Of a DNA stretch of 50,615 nucleotides, positions 17,411 to 26,472 are shown piece by piece. How positions within the stretch are numbered: position 1 is the stretch's first letter; the number at the start of each line of letters is the position of its first letter. The position numbers were made by a program, and so were the translations under genes. The stretch covers positions 1 to 50,615 of the forward strand of contig CALKIA010000075.1 in assembly GCA_937988705.1 (NCBI GenBank), read 5' to 3'. The notes under the pieces were generated by a model that did no database searches, was not told where the DNA came from, and saw nothing but the letters and a program-made list of their open reading frames with translations. The stretch comes from an uncultured Chloroflexota bacterium (GTDB lineage: Bacteria; Chloroflexota; Anaerolineae; Aggregatilineales; Phototrophicaceae).

Positions 17411-19201
17411 ATGATGTTCAAGAATATTACTGAAACCCTCTCTTCTCCTGGCAGTTCCTCGGAAAATCGCAACCGCTTCCTGTTGATTGTCACCGTGGTT
17501 TGGGCGCTCCTCTGGCTAGGAGGGACACAGACTTTTGGTGCCAATGTTTATCCGTTAGTCTTTGGTGTGGCCATCCTTTACGCGACAGCGATGTTCATTT
17601 TGCTGCTGCCCATGCTTCAGCACCGAAGACAGGGAGTGCCCATCTTTTTACGCATGGCTGCCGCATGGATTTTTCCGATATTTGCGTGGGCGTCGATCCT
17701 ATTCACCTTTTCTATTTTCCCTGATCTACCCCAGTGGTTGATTGGTCTCGTTCTGATCGGGGTTGTCTATATCTTGTGGTTGGCCGCGCCTGTGTGGAAG
17801 ATCGAGATGCAGCCGGGGTGGGTTTATGTCTACCTGCCACAGGGTGCGCCCATGGAGGAATTCGAGTTCGTCACTCGCCCACCCATGCGCTTGAACGAAC
17901 AGCTAATCACCGATCTCTCGGGATTATGCTTGCCCTATAATTTGCTCAAGCTCTATCAAGCCTATGGTGCGCCGGGGTATATGCGCGATGAGCTGCACTG
18001 GGCGGTGATTTCCCGCTTTCACAGCGAGTTCATGCGGCTGGTCGCAGCGTATCCAAACTGTTTCACACAGGTCAACGTGAACCTCGACAAAGCTAACCTG
18101 ACCTATTCCGCCCGAACGCTGGCACGGACGCTCGCCGCTTTCAGCAATTGGGAGCAAGCCAAAACAGTGTATGCGCAGCAAGAGGGTTTAGCGCAAACCC
18201 CTGATGCGTTAGCCGCTGTCCGGGTGCAAAAGGCGACGCTGTTGTCGATTGAGGCGGCAGTTCAGGATATCGCCAAGCGGTTCGCCCACAGCGAAAAATT
18301 GCTCAGGGAATTGTTCAAGCAGTCGGATGAACCGCACCGATGCGAAGCCCCGCTTCGCTGGATTTCCACGAGGGACACGTGGCGTCTTTTGTGGAACAAG
18401 AACGAGTTTGTTGGCATCAATACCTTACTCGACGACTTGCCCACGCTCGAAAATCATCCCTATCGGATGCAGTTTCGCTGCTTGTGCCAATTCGAGCCAG
18501 ATTTGCTCCGCAACCCGGGGCTGCGCCAGCGGATGTGGGATTCTGATTCCGCAGATGACTTGCACGGATTTATCATCGGGGCGGTGATCTCGGTCGTCCG
18601 GCGCGAGGCGGAACAGTTTTTTGAACGAATGCCGACCACTGAAGCTTATGAGACTGGATCAGCACGATTCCGGGAGCATCTCAAACACCGGACTGCGGCG
18701 TTCGCAGATATGCAGATTAAAGTTCACGATTGGTCGCTAGAATGCATCCTGATCATGGCAGAACCCTACGCGGGATATCATCGCAACCAGTATGAATATT
18801 CTGGACAGGTCGCTGGGCTTAAGGAGTTGCTAGAGGCTGGCCCTTTGACCCAGGAGCAGAAAGCCGATCTGCTGATCAAGATGCTGGTTATGCAAAACCT
18901 GCCGCGTGATACTCGTTATTTCCCGAATGATCTGCTCAATGTTGCCCATCCTGTCAAACCAGAACTTCCAGCGGGAAACATGGCTCGCTTGCCCGCGCCC
19001 GCTGTCCGCAAGGCTACCCACACCACAGCAACCGACGAATTGCCGACCGAACCGTATAAACCGCATCCTTACGGAAACACAACCTCCGTCAACTCTCCAC
19101 CGCCAGCGTCCGCTCCCCAAAAGCGCGGTCGGCACAAGCGAAAGCAGTTTGACGATATTATAGATGCACGTCCAACGGACGACCCGGATGTCTACGAGTA
19201 A
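17411..19201 (+). CDS. Membrane protein of unknown function, the only plus-strand gene of the island
   Basis: 596 residues from ATG 17411. An in-frame GTG lies at 17393, but AAAGGTGA at 17399–17406 sits right for the ATGATG at 17411/17414. Four hydrophobic segments in the first 130 residues (FLLIVTVVWALLWLG, VYPLVFGVAILYATAMFILL, AAAWIFPIFAWASILFTF, WLIGLVLIGVVYILWLAAP) are followed by a cytoplasmic domain of about 460 residues, partly helical, with no motif I know. The tail is proline-rich then basic and acidic (KRGRHKRKQFDDIIDAR). It is divergent from the giant kinase and convergent with the ATPase at 19212, whose stop is 10 bases away. By context it may anchor the ATPase network at the membrane or be its membrane effector. 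Confidence 0.8.
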   Translation: MMFKNITETLSSPGSSSENRNRFLLIVTVVWALLWLGGTQTFGANVYPLVFGVAILYATAMFILLLPMLQHRRQGVPIFLRMAAAWIFPIFAWASILFTFSIFPDLPQWLIGLVLIGVVYILWLAAPVWKIEMQPGWVYVYLPQGAPMEEFEFVTRPPMRLNEQLITDLSGLCLPYNLLKLYQAYGAPGYMRDELHWAVISRFHSEFMRLVAAYPNCFTQVNVNLDKANLTYSARTLARTLAAFSNWEQAKTVYAQQEGLAQTPDALAAVRVQKATLLSIEAAVQDIAKRFAHSEKLLRELFKQSDEPHRCEAPLRWISTRDTWRLLWNKNEFVGINTLLDDLPTLENHPYRMQFRCLCQFEPDLLRNPGLRQRMWDSDSADDLHGFIIGAVISVVRREAEQFFERMPTTEAYETGSARFREHLKHRTAAFADMQIKVHDWSLECILIMAEPYAGYHRNQYEYSGQVAGLKELLEAGPLTQEQKADLLIKMLVMQNLPRDTRYFPNDLLNVAHPVKPELPAGNMARLPAPAVRKATHTTATDELPTEPYKPHPYGNTTSVNSPPPASAPQKRGRHKRKQFDDIIDARPTDDPDVYE

Positions 19202-19211
19202 ACCACGACGC

Positions 19212-20408
19212 TTAGGATTTGACGAGACGGATGTAAGCTGCTAGCAGTGGAATCCGAATCGTGGTCAGGTTGCTCGCTAATAAATGCTTGCGCACGAGCA
19301 AGTTCGTTGTGATAGTATCGGTTGAGCGCCGACCGTGAGCAATTTCGCGTAACGCAACCTGCTCACGTTCGCTCAGGCTGTTGTCGATACTCGCACACTC
19401 TTTGCGAACCTTCTCGTACGGTACAACGGCGCTGGCGAAGGCGTCGACCGAAATTGCCGGGTTTTTCGACAAAACCTCGAGTGCGGGCAGGTAAGAGCGG
19501 CGGATCAAACCCGTATGCAACCCGGTGATCGAAAATAAGAGTTCATGCTGGTAAGGTTCATAACGATAGCCGTATCGTTTCTCGAACTTTTGCATCAGAT
19601 AGACTAGGCTAGCTTGATCTAACGGGCGAAAATAATGCGTAAAGTCGGTGAGGAGTTCGACGAAGCCTTCAAGCGCGTTATTTTGCTCTTTATCTGTCAC
19701 CTGTTCCAGCATTTCAAAGGGCGATGATCGACTGAGCGTGATGAACAGCAGGCGTCGCTTGTAATTGTCGCGGATGCCGCGTAAGGACTGAAAAAAGGTC
19801 GCGGGCAGGACACGGAAGAACTCCTCTAGTTCGTCAAAGACGAAGATTAGGCGCAGCTTTGAATCCGAATCCATCACCATTTGAATGGCCTCTTCGACGC
19901 GCCGGACGCTGCTTTGAAGCGACAGCGGGTTGAGGGGTTGGTACATATGTGCCCACTTGTTTTCCGTGCTGGTGATGAGCGGGGCAAGCTGTTCGCGCGC
20001 TTGCTTGATCGGCTGCGTTTGATCCAACGCGCGCCGATTTTCCAATTCAAGATTCTTGGCTTCAAGATAATCATCGAGTTCAATCAGCGATTGATTGAGA
20101 CGATGAAGCATAAGTTCATAGCCCGTCCAGTTCGACCCGCACATTTCCAGGGCATTTACTTCGAGATGAATCAGTTGGTGAGGATCGAGCAGTACGAACA
20201 GATTTTGATGCGGTGGTGCATTGCGGATATAAGTTGCTTTCACGTCTTCGCGGATGAGATGACGGGCGAAATTGCTTTTTCCAATGCTCCCCACGCCGAC
20301 AAACGCTTGTGATTCCCCCGCCAATAAAACGTTGTAACATATGGTTGTATCTTCAGCGTGATAAGTGACGGGTTGTTCTTCAAAATCTTGGGTTGGCGTT
20401 GACTGCAT
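19212..20408 (-). CDS. P-loop ATPase (STAND/AAA-like), last gene of block 1
   Basis: 398 residues. Walker A GVGSIGKS (38–45), Walker B LIFVFDELEEFF (187–198), and a sensor-like FITLSRSSPF. A helical insert rich in charged residues (about 100–150) lies between them. The C-terminal helices (about 290–398) resemble the winged-helix/helical tail of STAND ATPases; the final part has LSEREQVALREIAHGRRS. ATG 20408 has AAAAAGG 6 bases upstream. A 103-base gap with a GC-rich hairpin separates it from the previous gene, so its level may differ from the rest of the operon. Its partner and effector are unknown. Confidence 0.8.
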   Translation of the reverse strand: MQSTPTQDFEEQPVTYHAEDTTICYNVLLAGESQAFVGVGSIGKSNFARHLIREDVKATYIRNAPPHQNLFVLLDPHQLIHLEVNALEMCGSNWTGYELMLHRLNQSLIELDDYLEAKNLELENRRALDQTQPIKQAREQLAPLITSTENKWAHMYQPLNPLSLQSSVRRVEEAIQMVMDSDSKLRLIFVFDELEEFFRVLPATFFQSLRGIRDNYKRRLLFITLSRSSPFEMLEQVTDKEQNNALEGFVELLTDFTHYFRPLDQASLVYLMQKFEKRYGYRYEPYQHELLFSITGLHTGLIRRSYLPALEVLSKNPAISVDAFASAVVPYEKVRKECASIDNSLSEREQVALREIAHGRRSTDTITTNLLVRKHLLASNLTTIRIPLLAAYIRLVKS

Positions 20409-20444
20409 AATCGCCTTTTTCTACATGGTCAAACCCGGTAAATT

Positions 20445-20462
20445 GGCGCACAACTGTGCGCC
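20445..20462. terminator. GC-rich hairpin between two ATPase genes
   Basis: GGCGCACA-AC-TGTGCGCC, an 8-bp perfect stem with a 2-base centre, in the 103-base gap between two minus-strand ATPase genes. There is no T-run after it on the minus strand, so it may attenuate, stabilise RNA or be an operator rather than a full terminator. Confidence 0.4.
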
Positions 20463-20511
20463 ACGCTGAGCAAGCACAACCTTATTTTCGAACTCCTGCC
20501 GGATCGAGCAC

Positions 20512-21843
20512 TCAGTCGAGACTGCCATCCACGGTGATATAAAATTTCTCATCGATGTAGCGGCCAATTTCTTCATCCTGCTTCAGGCGCTGTCCGAGTT
20601 CATCGAGTTCCTCGCCCCGCGGCCCATGTAGTTGACGCTTTTCCACATATTCCAGAGCCAGTCGCGTCAGTGACTGCTTAATATTTTCGGCTGACTCGTC
20701 CTGCGCGAGCATGATCATGGCTTGATGGTAGAGCAGTTCGGTCATGTAGTAGACCTGATAACGCTGTTCGAGCAGCGTCCTGTAAACATCGAAGACCTTC
20801 CGGTTAAGTTCGGTATAACCTTCCGGATCGAATGCCCGGATATAGCTGGCGAGCATGTGTTTGAGCATAGCATCGAGCGTATAGCCACTGCTCGCTGGCT
20901 GCCACTGGACGCGGCTCCCCAAATCTCGGATCAGGTCGAGGTAATCTTTATGCTTCAATGGAGAAAATAGATCGGCGTTGATTTGCGGCATCAGCAGTTT
21001 GAGTAAGCCAATATCGAAGCGCCGCAGCAGTGAAATCACGTCTATGATCTGCGCCATCTTTTCAGAATCACCGCTGTCCGTGCTCTGGCGGTCACCGAGC
21101 ACGACTTTGTGCATCTGTCGATTGTAGTCGGCATCAATCAGGACTGCGTCGGGTTTGTTTTGCCCCTGTTCCTGACTCAACTCGGTGCGGCGAATGAGTT
21201 CTTCGACCAGGCGCGGCATGCCTGCGGACCATTGTGTAATGGAGGAGGCCAAATGCCGATATTGAGGGACTACCGCTTGAATTTCTTCTGCCTTGACGCG
21301 CTCTAGTTCCATATCGGTCGCCCGCAAGCGCAAGTCCAAGCGCTCGATGAAGTGGATTTTCTGACGACTGCTCAGAATAATCACGGCGCGTTGCGGCAGT
21401 TTGACGATTTTGCTGAGGAACGCATCTTCAAAGATCGAGCGCGGGTGCGAAGGCAACTCATCGTAGTCGTCGATAATGATGAGCGGGTTTTGGGCGTGCA
21501 TCTCGATATAGCGCAGGAGTTGGCTCGAAAGCTGGTCAATCGGTTGGATCTCGCCGCTGCTTGCCGGTTCAACTAGCTCTCGCCGTAACTGCTGGCTGAG
21601 TGTGACTAGGAAGTCGTCAAGACGATAGACATATTCGGGGTCTCTGAATTTGTGTGCCGAGACGAAAGCCGTCGGTCGTCTGTGTGCGTAGAGATTATAC
21701 AGGTGCTCTAAGAAGGTCGACTTCCCAACCCCGGTGATTCCACTGATATTCAGAATGCGATAGTACAGTTCCGGTTCGTCGATGAAGCTCTTTATGCTGC
21801 TCAACTGTGCCGAACGAATAATATGCAATGGGGTAGGCATCAT
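20512..21843 (-). CDS. P-loop ATPase (STAND/NACHT-like)
   Basis: 443 residues from ATG 21843; GTG 21849 and ATG 21840 are alternatives in frame, and AGGG in GTAGGGTGTGAAG favours 21843. Counting from GTG, Walker A is GITGVGKS (37–44), Walker B PLIIIDDYDEL (122–132), and an arginine-rich sensor follows (VIILSSRQKIHF). The ATPase domain is followed by a helical region (about 240–440) without clear repeats. It ends in KFYITVDGSLD, a tail resembling that of the next gene upstream (GFISDSSLD). It starts 14 bases after that gene's stop. Like its neighbours it is probably a switch ATPase of a multi-component complex. Confidence 0.8.
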   Translation of the reverse strand: MMPTPLHIIRSAQLSSIKSFIDEPELYYRILNISGITGVGKSTFLEHLYNLYAHRRPTAFVSAHKFRDPEYVYRLDDFLVTLSQQLRRELVEPASSGEIQPIDQLSSQLLRYIEMHAQNPLIIIDDYDELPSHPRSIFEDAFLSKIVKLPQRAVIILSSRQKIHFIERLDLRLRATDMELERVKAEEIQAVVPQYRHLASSITQWSAGMPRLVEELIRRTELSQEQGQNKPDAVLIDADYNRQMHKVVLGDRQSTDSGDSEKMAQIIDVISLLRRFDIGLLKLLMPQINADLFSPLKHKDYLDLIRDLGSRVQWQPASSGYTLDAMLKHMLASYIRAFDPEGYTELNRKVFDVYRTLLEQRYQVYYMTELLYHQAMIMLAQDESAENIKQSLTRLALEYVEKRQLHGPRGEELDELGQRLKQDEEIGRYIDEKFYITVDGSLD

Positions 21844-21857
21844 CTTCACACCCTACA

Positions 21858-24377
21858 CTAATCGAGACTTGAATCGCTAATGAATCCGCGCTGCCTAAAT
21901 TCCGAGATCAACGTCTCGTCACTAGACCGATATTTATGTCCACTTTCCACATTAACATAGTGAGCGACAAAGTTTTTGCCCGCTTGCGTAAGTCTATCGA
22001 AGATAAACACTTCACGGTTCGATAACGCCGGCTCGGTCGGGATTTCGCAGCATACAAATGGGTATAACGAAACCAGAAACTCTGGTGAGCGATAAACCAC
22101 AACCTGATACAATGGGATGTTATCACTTAGTTTTATCTGCACAAGGGGTGGCTGGACGATATTACCCCGATGCAGCCGAACGACATGCACTAGTTCCCGG
22201 TTGGTCGCTATGACGTGATCAACCACAGAGGCTAGGTTATAAACCGTCAAATGACGCAGCGCCTCAAGCAGATTTTGCATCTGCGCATGTACGGCTTGGG
22301 CGACATACTCCTCATCATCAGCGGCCTGATGGTGCGAATATGCGTTTCGCAGTTCGATTAACTCATCCAGATTGCTCTGTAAAGTCCGATGCCTCTGAAA
22401 GTTGCGAATTGGCGCGCTGAGATAGTCATCGCCAATCTCAATCATATTTGCCGCCCGGTGCCATTTGCCCAAGGTCGGCGGTTTCGACGGACTGAACAAA
22501 ACTTCACCCAGTTCATCCAAGCGGGCGGTTGGCGCGAGCGCCAGCAGCGTACACACGCAAAACTGCAAAATAGTCTGTGTCAAGGTGAACGCTGTACGTA
22601 TCTTTTCGCTCGAGGATGTCGAATGTTCATAGCGTGCCACGAGCACCGCGATCGGCGTTGGGAGATCATCGCTGGCAGGCGGTAGTGGGGTAAGCGGAGA
22701 CGGCGGCGCGTTGATCGTCCACCACTGTTCCAATTTGCGGAGGTCAGTTTCGTTCAGGCTCGGGTCTTGGTCACCATCTTCATTCGGGTAGTCCTCACAG
22801 TGAATGATGATAAGGCGGTTGATCAGATTGATGAGATTGCGCGGGTTATTATACGCCAGCTCGATCAGGATTTGGTCGAGGTTAGGCACATTGGACAACT
22901 CAGCCAGTTTCTGGAGGTCGAATTCGGCGTTCACTTTCGCCGCCTGCAGGCGCAGCTTGATCAAGTTTTGCAGCTTAACTGCGTCCCAATAATCGGTGAT
23001 GCTGTAAGTCATGATAAGGTTCTTGAGGCGCACATCGTCGGATATCAGGCGGGTTTTGAGTTGTTCCGGGACGAAAAAACGGAACGCCGCGAGATTCTCG
23101 TCGAGAGTGTGCAGGTTCGTCGCTCGCAGCAACGGCGAAATGAGGCGCGCCATCATCTCATCACCCGTGACCTCGTCGCTCTCATCCAATCCGTCGACTA
23201 GCACGAAAACCACGTCATAGCCGACGATGCGAATTGCTCGGCAAAATGCCTTAAATTGATCAATCGGCGAAGCGGGGAGAGGTACTGTAAGCGTAGAGTC
23301 TCCCTCCAGCGTTAGCTTCAACAGCTCGAAGTCCTGCTCGCTCAATCGATCGCGATACTGTAGAACATATTTCCAGATTTCGCGTCGTTCTGCCGGGGTG
23401 GTCGCAGGCTTAAGCCGCGCTTCCCCTTTGTCGATGGCTTTCGCGAGAGCAGCCACGCCGAGTTGTAAGATTTGTGGGACATAGCTCGCAGCAGTTATCG
23501 GTTTGCCCGAATTCAAAATCGCGATCAGCGGCAGAAAATCGGTTAGGGCGATGACAAAAATGCGCTTATTGCCCTGCAAACTATAATGCGAAATCATGCT
23601 GCGGATAGCCGATTTCCCCGTACCACTGGCACCAAAGATCACAGTCGGCGCGAATGCTTGACCGCTTAACCCGGCGATCACATCGAAATATGGGATAACC
23701 TGAATATCGAAGTAGCTGGGCAGTAAGATGTCGTTGACAGCACTGGCATTAGCAAAGGGGTTGAATTTGAGACCCCAATCGTTGTTCCACCGATCCAACG
23801 ATGACAGCGTTCGGCGATCCGTGCTGCCTCGAATACCCTTCTGCAGGTTTTGCAGGATTAGCAGGAGCGCGCGGCGAACAGCCTCGATCAATTGGTCATC
23901 GGTTTTGAATTGCAGGGGCGGCGAACGATAGGCACGGCTAAAGCGGTCGACAAACCTCTGAACCTGCCGGTAATTGTCGAACTCCGCTGGCGTCGAGTTC
24001 ACACCATACTCCAGCGGATTCGTATTCTGTGCCCAGAAGACCTCTGTCTGCGATGCTTGACGGTCATGTATGACGTAGTTGAATTCACGCTCAAACCGAC
24101 TCGGCTCGTCCGATCCTTGTTCGTAGGGGAAATAGAGCTGCTTCCACAATACGCCGACAAATACGTCAATGTCGGTGAGGATTTCGGGCGGAGTCGAAGC
24201 ATCACTCACAAAGCCGTTACCCGCCGTACGCCAGTCGACCGGAATCAATTGCGCGACTTCCAGCCGCGACCACTGGTCGCCTAGCTCACGAATCATGGCC
24301 ATGATGCCATCGCGCGCGGAGACCATATCGTCCAGTGTCGCAATATAGATTTGAATCTTGCGCAGCGTTGACGCCAT
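21858..24377 (-). CDS. DUF4062–P-loop ATPase with a C-terminal HEPN-like domain
   Basis: 839 residues. Residues 1–110 are a DUF4062-type (TIR-like fold) domain: LRKIQIYIATLDDMVSARD, VDWRTA, DIDVFVGVLWKQ. A P-loop ATPase follows: FNPFANA (205–211), Walker A GASGTGKS (249–256), Walker B FVLVDGLDE (391–399). At about 620–720 a helical domain carries LIELRNAYSHHQAADDEE. R677 and H682 fit the R-x4-H motif, with N after R, of HEPN ribonucleases and related domains. The last 120 residues are mixed and unrecognised, ending in GFISDSSLD. The architecture (DUF4062 + NTPase + possible RNase) is that of a conflict-system effector, an inference. It lies 19 bases after the separate DUF4062 gene. Confidence 0.82.
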   Translation of the reverse strand: MASTLRKIQIYIATLDDMVSARDGIMAMIRELGDQWSRLEVAQLIPVDWRTAGNGFVSDASTPPEILTDIDVFVGVLWKQLYFPYEQGSDEPSRFEREFNYVIHDRQASQTEVFWAQNTNPLEYGVNSTPAEFDNYRQVQRFVDRFSRAYRSPPLQFKTDDQLIEAVRRALLLILQNLQKGIRGSTDRRTLSSLDRWNNDWGLKFNPFANASAVNDILLPSYFDIQVIPYFDVIAGLSGQAFAPTVIFGASGTGKSAIRSMISHYSLQGNKRIFVIALTDFLPLIAILNSGKPITAASYVPQILQLGVAALAKAIDKGEARLKPATTPAERREIWKYVLQYRDRLSEQDFELLKLTLEGDSTLTVPLPASPIDQFKAFCRAIRIVGYDVVFVLVDGLDESDEVTGDEMMARLISPLLRATNLHTLDENLAAFRFFVPEQLKTRLISDDVRLKNLIMTYSITDYWDAVKLQNLIKLRLQAAKVNAEFDLQKLAELSNVPNLDQILIELAYNNPRNLINLINRLIIIHCEDYPNEDGDQDPSLNETDLRKLEQWWTINAPPSPLTPLPPASDDLPTPIAVLVARYEHSTSSSEKIRTAFTLTQTILQFCVCTLLALAPTARLDELGEVLFSPSKPPTLGKWHRAANMIEIGDDYLSAPIRNFQRHRTLQSNLDELIELRNAYSHHQAADDEEYVAQAVHAQMQNLLEALRHLTVYNLASVVDHVIATNRELVHVVRLHRGNIVQPPLVQIKLSDNIPLYQVVVYRSPEFLVSLYPFVCCEIPTEPALSNREVFIFDRLTQAGKNFVAHYVNVESGHKYRSSDETLISEFRQRGFISDSSLD

Positions 24378-24396
24378 GAGCCGCTACCCTATTCGA

Positions 24397-24966
24397 TCAC
24401 CGCGACGACCATTTTTCTTGTAAAAGCTGGTTAAGATGCTGGCGAACAAGCCCCGATAAGTGCGCAACACTCGTATATTTTGAGTAGAGGCCGAATAATG
24501 ATCCGCCATACTCGAACTGCTTGAAGAACTCTTGCACGAGTTTAAGCTGATCGCAGTCGAGCGTGTCCGGCGCGACGGGTGCGACACAACGATACAGCAG
24601 CATCCTCGGTTTTCCCGTGTTCCGCTGATAGCGGTAGGCAGTTCTGAATTCCTCTTCCGTCCCAGATAGGTACGGTTTTCCGGTTGATGGGTCAAGCGCG
24701 CCGGTCGGCGTTCCAAACCTTGCCCAGACGATCCCGAGGAAAACATCCCACATTTCCGGATTAAGCTGTTTGAGAATCTCCTCCTGCGGGCGTTCGCCAT
24801 GCCAGGGAATGACGTTGGTTTTCCAATCCAGCACCTGAAGCATAATGTTCTGGTGAACCGCCCATGTGTTGTTCAATTCTTGAACGATGTCTTGTACCGA
24901 TTGGCGAGCATCGGCCACATCACCGGGAGAGGATAAGAACAAGCGGAGTACATTGATTGAAGACAT
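24397..24966 (-). CDS. Stand-alone DUF4062 (TIR-like fold) protein
   Basis: 189 residues. The N-terminal pattern INVLRLFLSSPGDVADARQ, then VLDWKTNVIPWHGERPQEEI and MWDVFLGIVWARFG, is diagnostic of DUF4062, a domain often placed before STAND NTPases in anti-phage and signalling proteins. It is paralogous to the N-terminus of the next gene, sharing W-[KR]-T and DVF-x-G-[IV]-[LV]-W. No other domain is fused, so it probably acts in trans. It lies 12 bases downstream of the radical SAM gene. In FxSxx-COOH systems a TIR-like protein (FxsC) also sits beside a radical SAM gene and a TPR protein. Confidence 0.88.
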   Translation of the reverse strand: MSSINVLRLFLSSPGDVADARQSVQDIVQELNNTWAVHQNIMLQVLDWKTNVIPWHGERPQEEILKQLNPEMWDVFLGIVWARFGTPTGALDPSTGKPYLSGTEEEFRTAYRYQRNTGKPRMLLYRCVAPVAPDTLDCDQLKLVQEFFKQFEYGGSLFGLYSKYTSVAHLSGLVRQHLNQLLQEKWSSR

Positions 24967-24978
24967 GAGATCTATCCC

Positions 24979-26472
24979 TCAAGCAGCATCCAGCATCCAA
25001 GCCGATTCATATTTGAGCAAGCGCAGTGCTTCGAGACGCAGCAGATCAGGGTACAGCGTCGTGTAGATGCGGCAGTTGGGGGATTGGACATCATAGCGCC
25101 CCGTTGCGCGGTAGGTCATGAGCGGACACCCACCTGTGCACCAATAACGCCATTGACAATCTCGACAACCCTCTTTCATATCGACAGCCAAATTCTGAAT
25201 GCCGCGCTGATCCGCACGTACCGCTTGCAGTGGATCGGCGGCATTGACATCGCTGACCGGCGCTGTGATCTCCATTTGGCACTTAGCCACCCCGCCATGA
25301 TGATCGATTACCATGTAGTTGTGCCCGACGCCGCATGTGTGGCGGTGTGGTGTGCTCAGATCCGCCCGATCGAGCAGCATCCCCAGCAGGCTGTGCATGG
25401 GCAACTGTTGTTCGATTACACGAAACGCGGTTTGGAGTGTCTCGATGATTTGAGCTTCGCCGAAGCGTAAGTCTGTGATGCTCAGTGAACAATCATTTTC
25501 GCGGTAAAAATTGAGGTTGAAGGGCAGGTTCATCGTCAGCAAATACTGAACAAGTGACGGTAGCTCAGTCAGGTTGAGCTGGGACACTGTGACGGAAATC
25601 ATCGGGGTGCAGTTGGCGGCAAGCAACCGCCGAATCGCGCGATCAACGTACGCAAACGACGGCCGTCCGTCGATCAGTGGTCGCTGTGTGTCGTGCGCAC
25701 TGCCGATGCCGTCGAGCGAAATCGTGACGCGGATCTTGTTCTCGATCAATCGCTGGATGGTGCGTTCCGACATTAGGACGCCGTTGGTCAAGAGTACCCC
25801 CTCCAGCGCCAAGCCAGTCGCCTGTGTGCATTTCTGCGCGTAGCGATGCATATCGAGCACCATCTTCAGACGCATGCTGGCTTCGCCACCCGCGTATTTC
25901 AAGATCACCTGTTTGAAACCGTGGGTCACCGCCGAGCGAATCACCGCATCAACCGCCGCTTTTCCGGTTGCGGCAGACATTCGTTCGTCAGTCTTATCAA
26001 GGTAACAGTACAGGCAGCGTAAATTGCACTCGTTGGTGACGTGCATCCAAACGGTGAGAGTATCGCTGTCGTGCCACTGATGTCTGACGAGCGGCGCGTC
26101 GGTGGCTTCTAGCAGCCCCAGTCGAATCAACTGTTCGAGAAAGGCGCGCAAATGAGGAATATGCGGAAAGGCGAAACACACCTCGGTAGTCGTGTGTTCA
26201 GATCTGAAGTAGTCGAGCAGCGCGGCGGCGCAGTCATCGACCACGACTACACCCGCCTGCGCCGGGTTGGCGAGGATGTGGTGTTTGCCATCAAATCCCT
26301 GCCAGATGAGCGCGCGCGCCAGCCGGTAGGTATCGGTCTTGGAGAGCAGTGTCGAGAGATCGACCCCATCATTCGCAGACGGGCACGCGTTACAATCACA
26401 GTCAAAGCGTGCGATTGTCGTCAGCGGGTTATCGCCCCGCGCGAACCACAACTTCGGTACGGCGTTAATCAT
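24979..26472 (-). CDS. Radical SAM/SPASM peptide- or protein-modifying enzyme
   Basis: 497 residues. The radical SAM cluster motif is C149-x3-C153-x2-C156 (NECNLRCLYCYL), with KYAGGEASM as the SAM-binding glycine motif. The SPASM domain carries C380, C398, C436, C439, C445, C449 and C467 for auxiliary Fe-S clusters, as in maturases of ribosomal peptides. The N-terminal 130 residues include an extra C25-x-C27-x2-C30 group and a possible RRE/PqqD-like fold (GVVVVDDCAAALLDYF...LIRLGLLEA). It overlaps the upstream STAND gene by 8 bases. No Cys-rich or repeat-bearing precursor peptide is visible nearby, so the substrate may be one of the cluster's own proteins or lie elsewhere. Confidence 0.9.
   Translation of the reverse strand: MINAVPKLWFARGDNPLTTIARFDCDCNACPSANDGVDLSTLLSKTDTYRLARALIWQGFDGKHHILANPAQAGVVVVDDCAAALLDYFRSEHTTTEVCFAFPHIPHLRAFLEQLIRLGLLEATDAPLVRHQWHDSDTLTVWMHVTNECNLRCLYCYLDKTDERMSAATGKAAVDAVIRSAVTHGFKQVILKYAGGEASMRLKMVLDMHRYAQKCTQATGLALEGVLLTNGVLMSERTIQRLIENKIRVTISLDGIGSAHDTQRPLIDGRPSFAYVDRAIRRLLAANCTPMISVTVSQLNLTELPSLVQYLLTMNLPFNLNFYRENDCSLSITDLRFGEAQIIETLQTAFRVIEQQLPMHSLLGMLLDRADLSTPHRHTCGVGHNYMVIDHHGGVAKCQMEITAPVSDVNAADPLQAVRADQRGIQNLAVDMKEGCRDCQWRYWCTGGCPLMTYRATGRYDVQSPNCRIYTTLYPDLLRLEALRLLKYESAWMLDAA

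Noticed and set aside
24384..24800. 138-codon minus-strand frame
   Set aside because: Out-of-frame shadow of the DUF4062 gene, which has a clear family match.
24979..26472. Viperin-type antiviral radical SAM enzyme
   Set aside because: The protein has a seven-Cys SPASM domain and a long N-terminal domain, which viperins lack.
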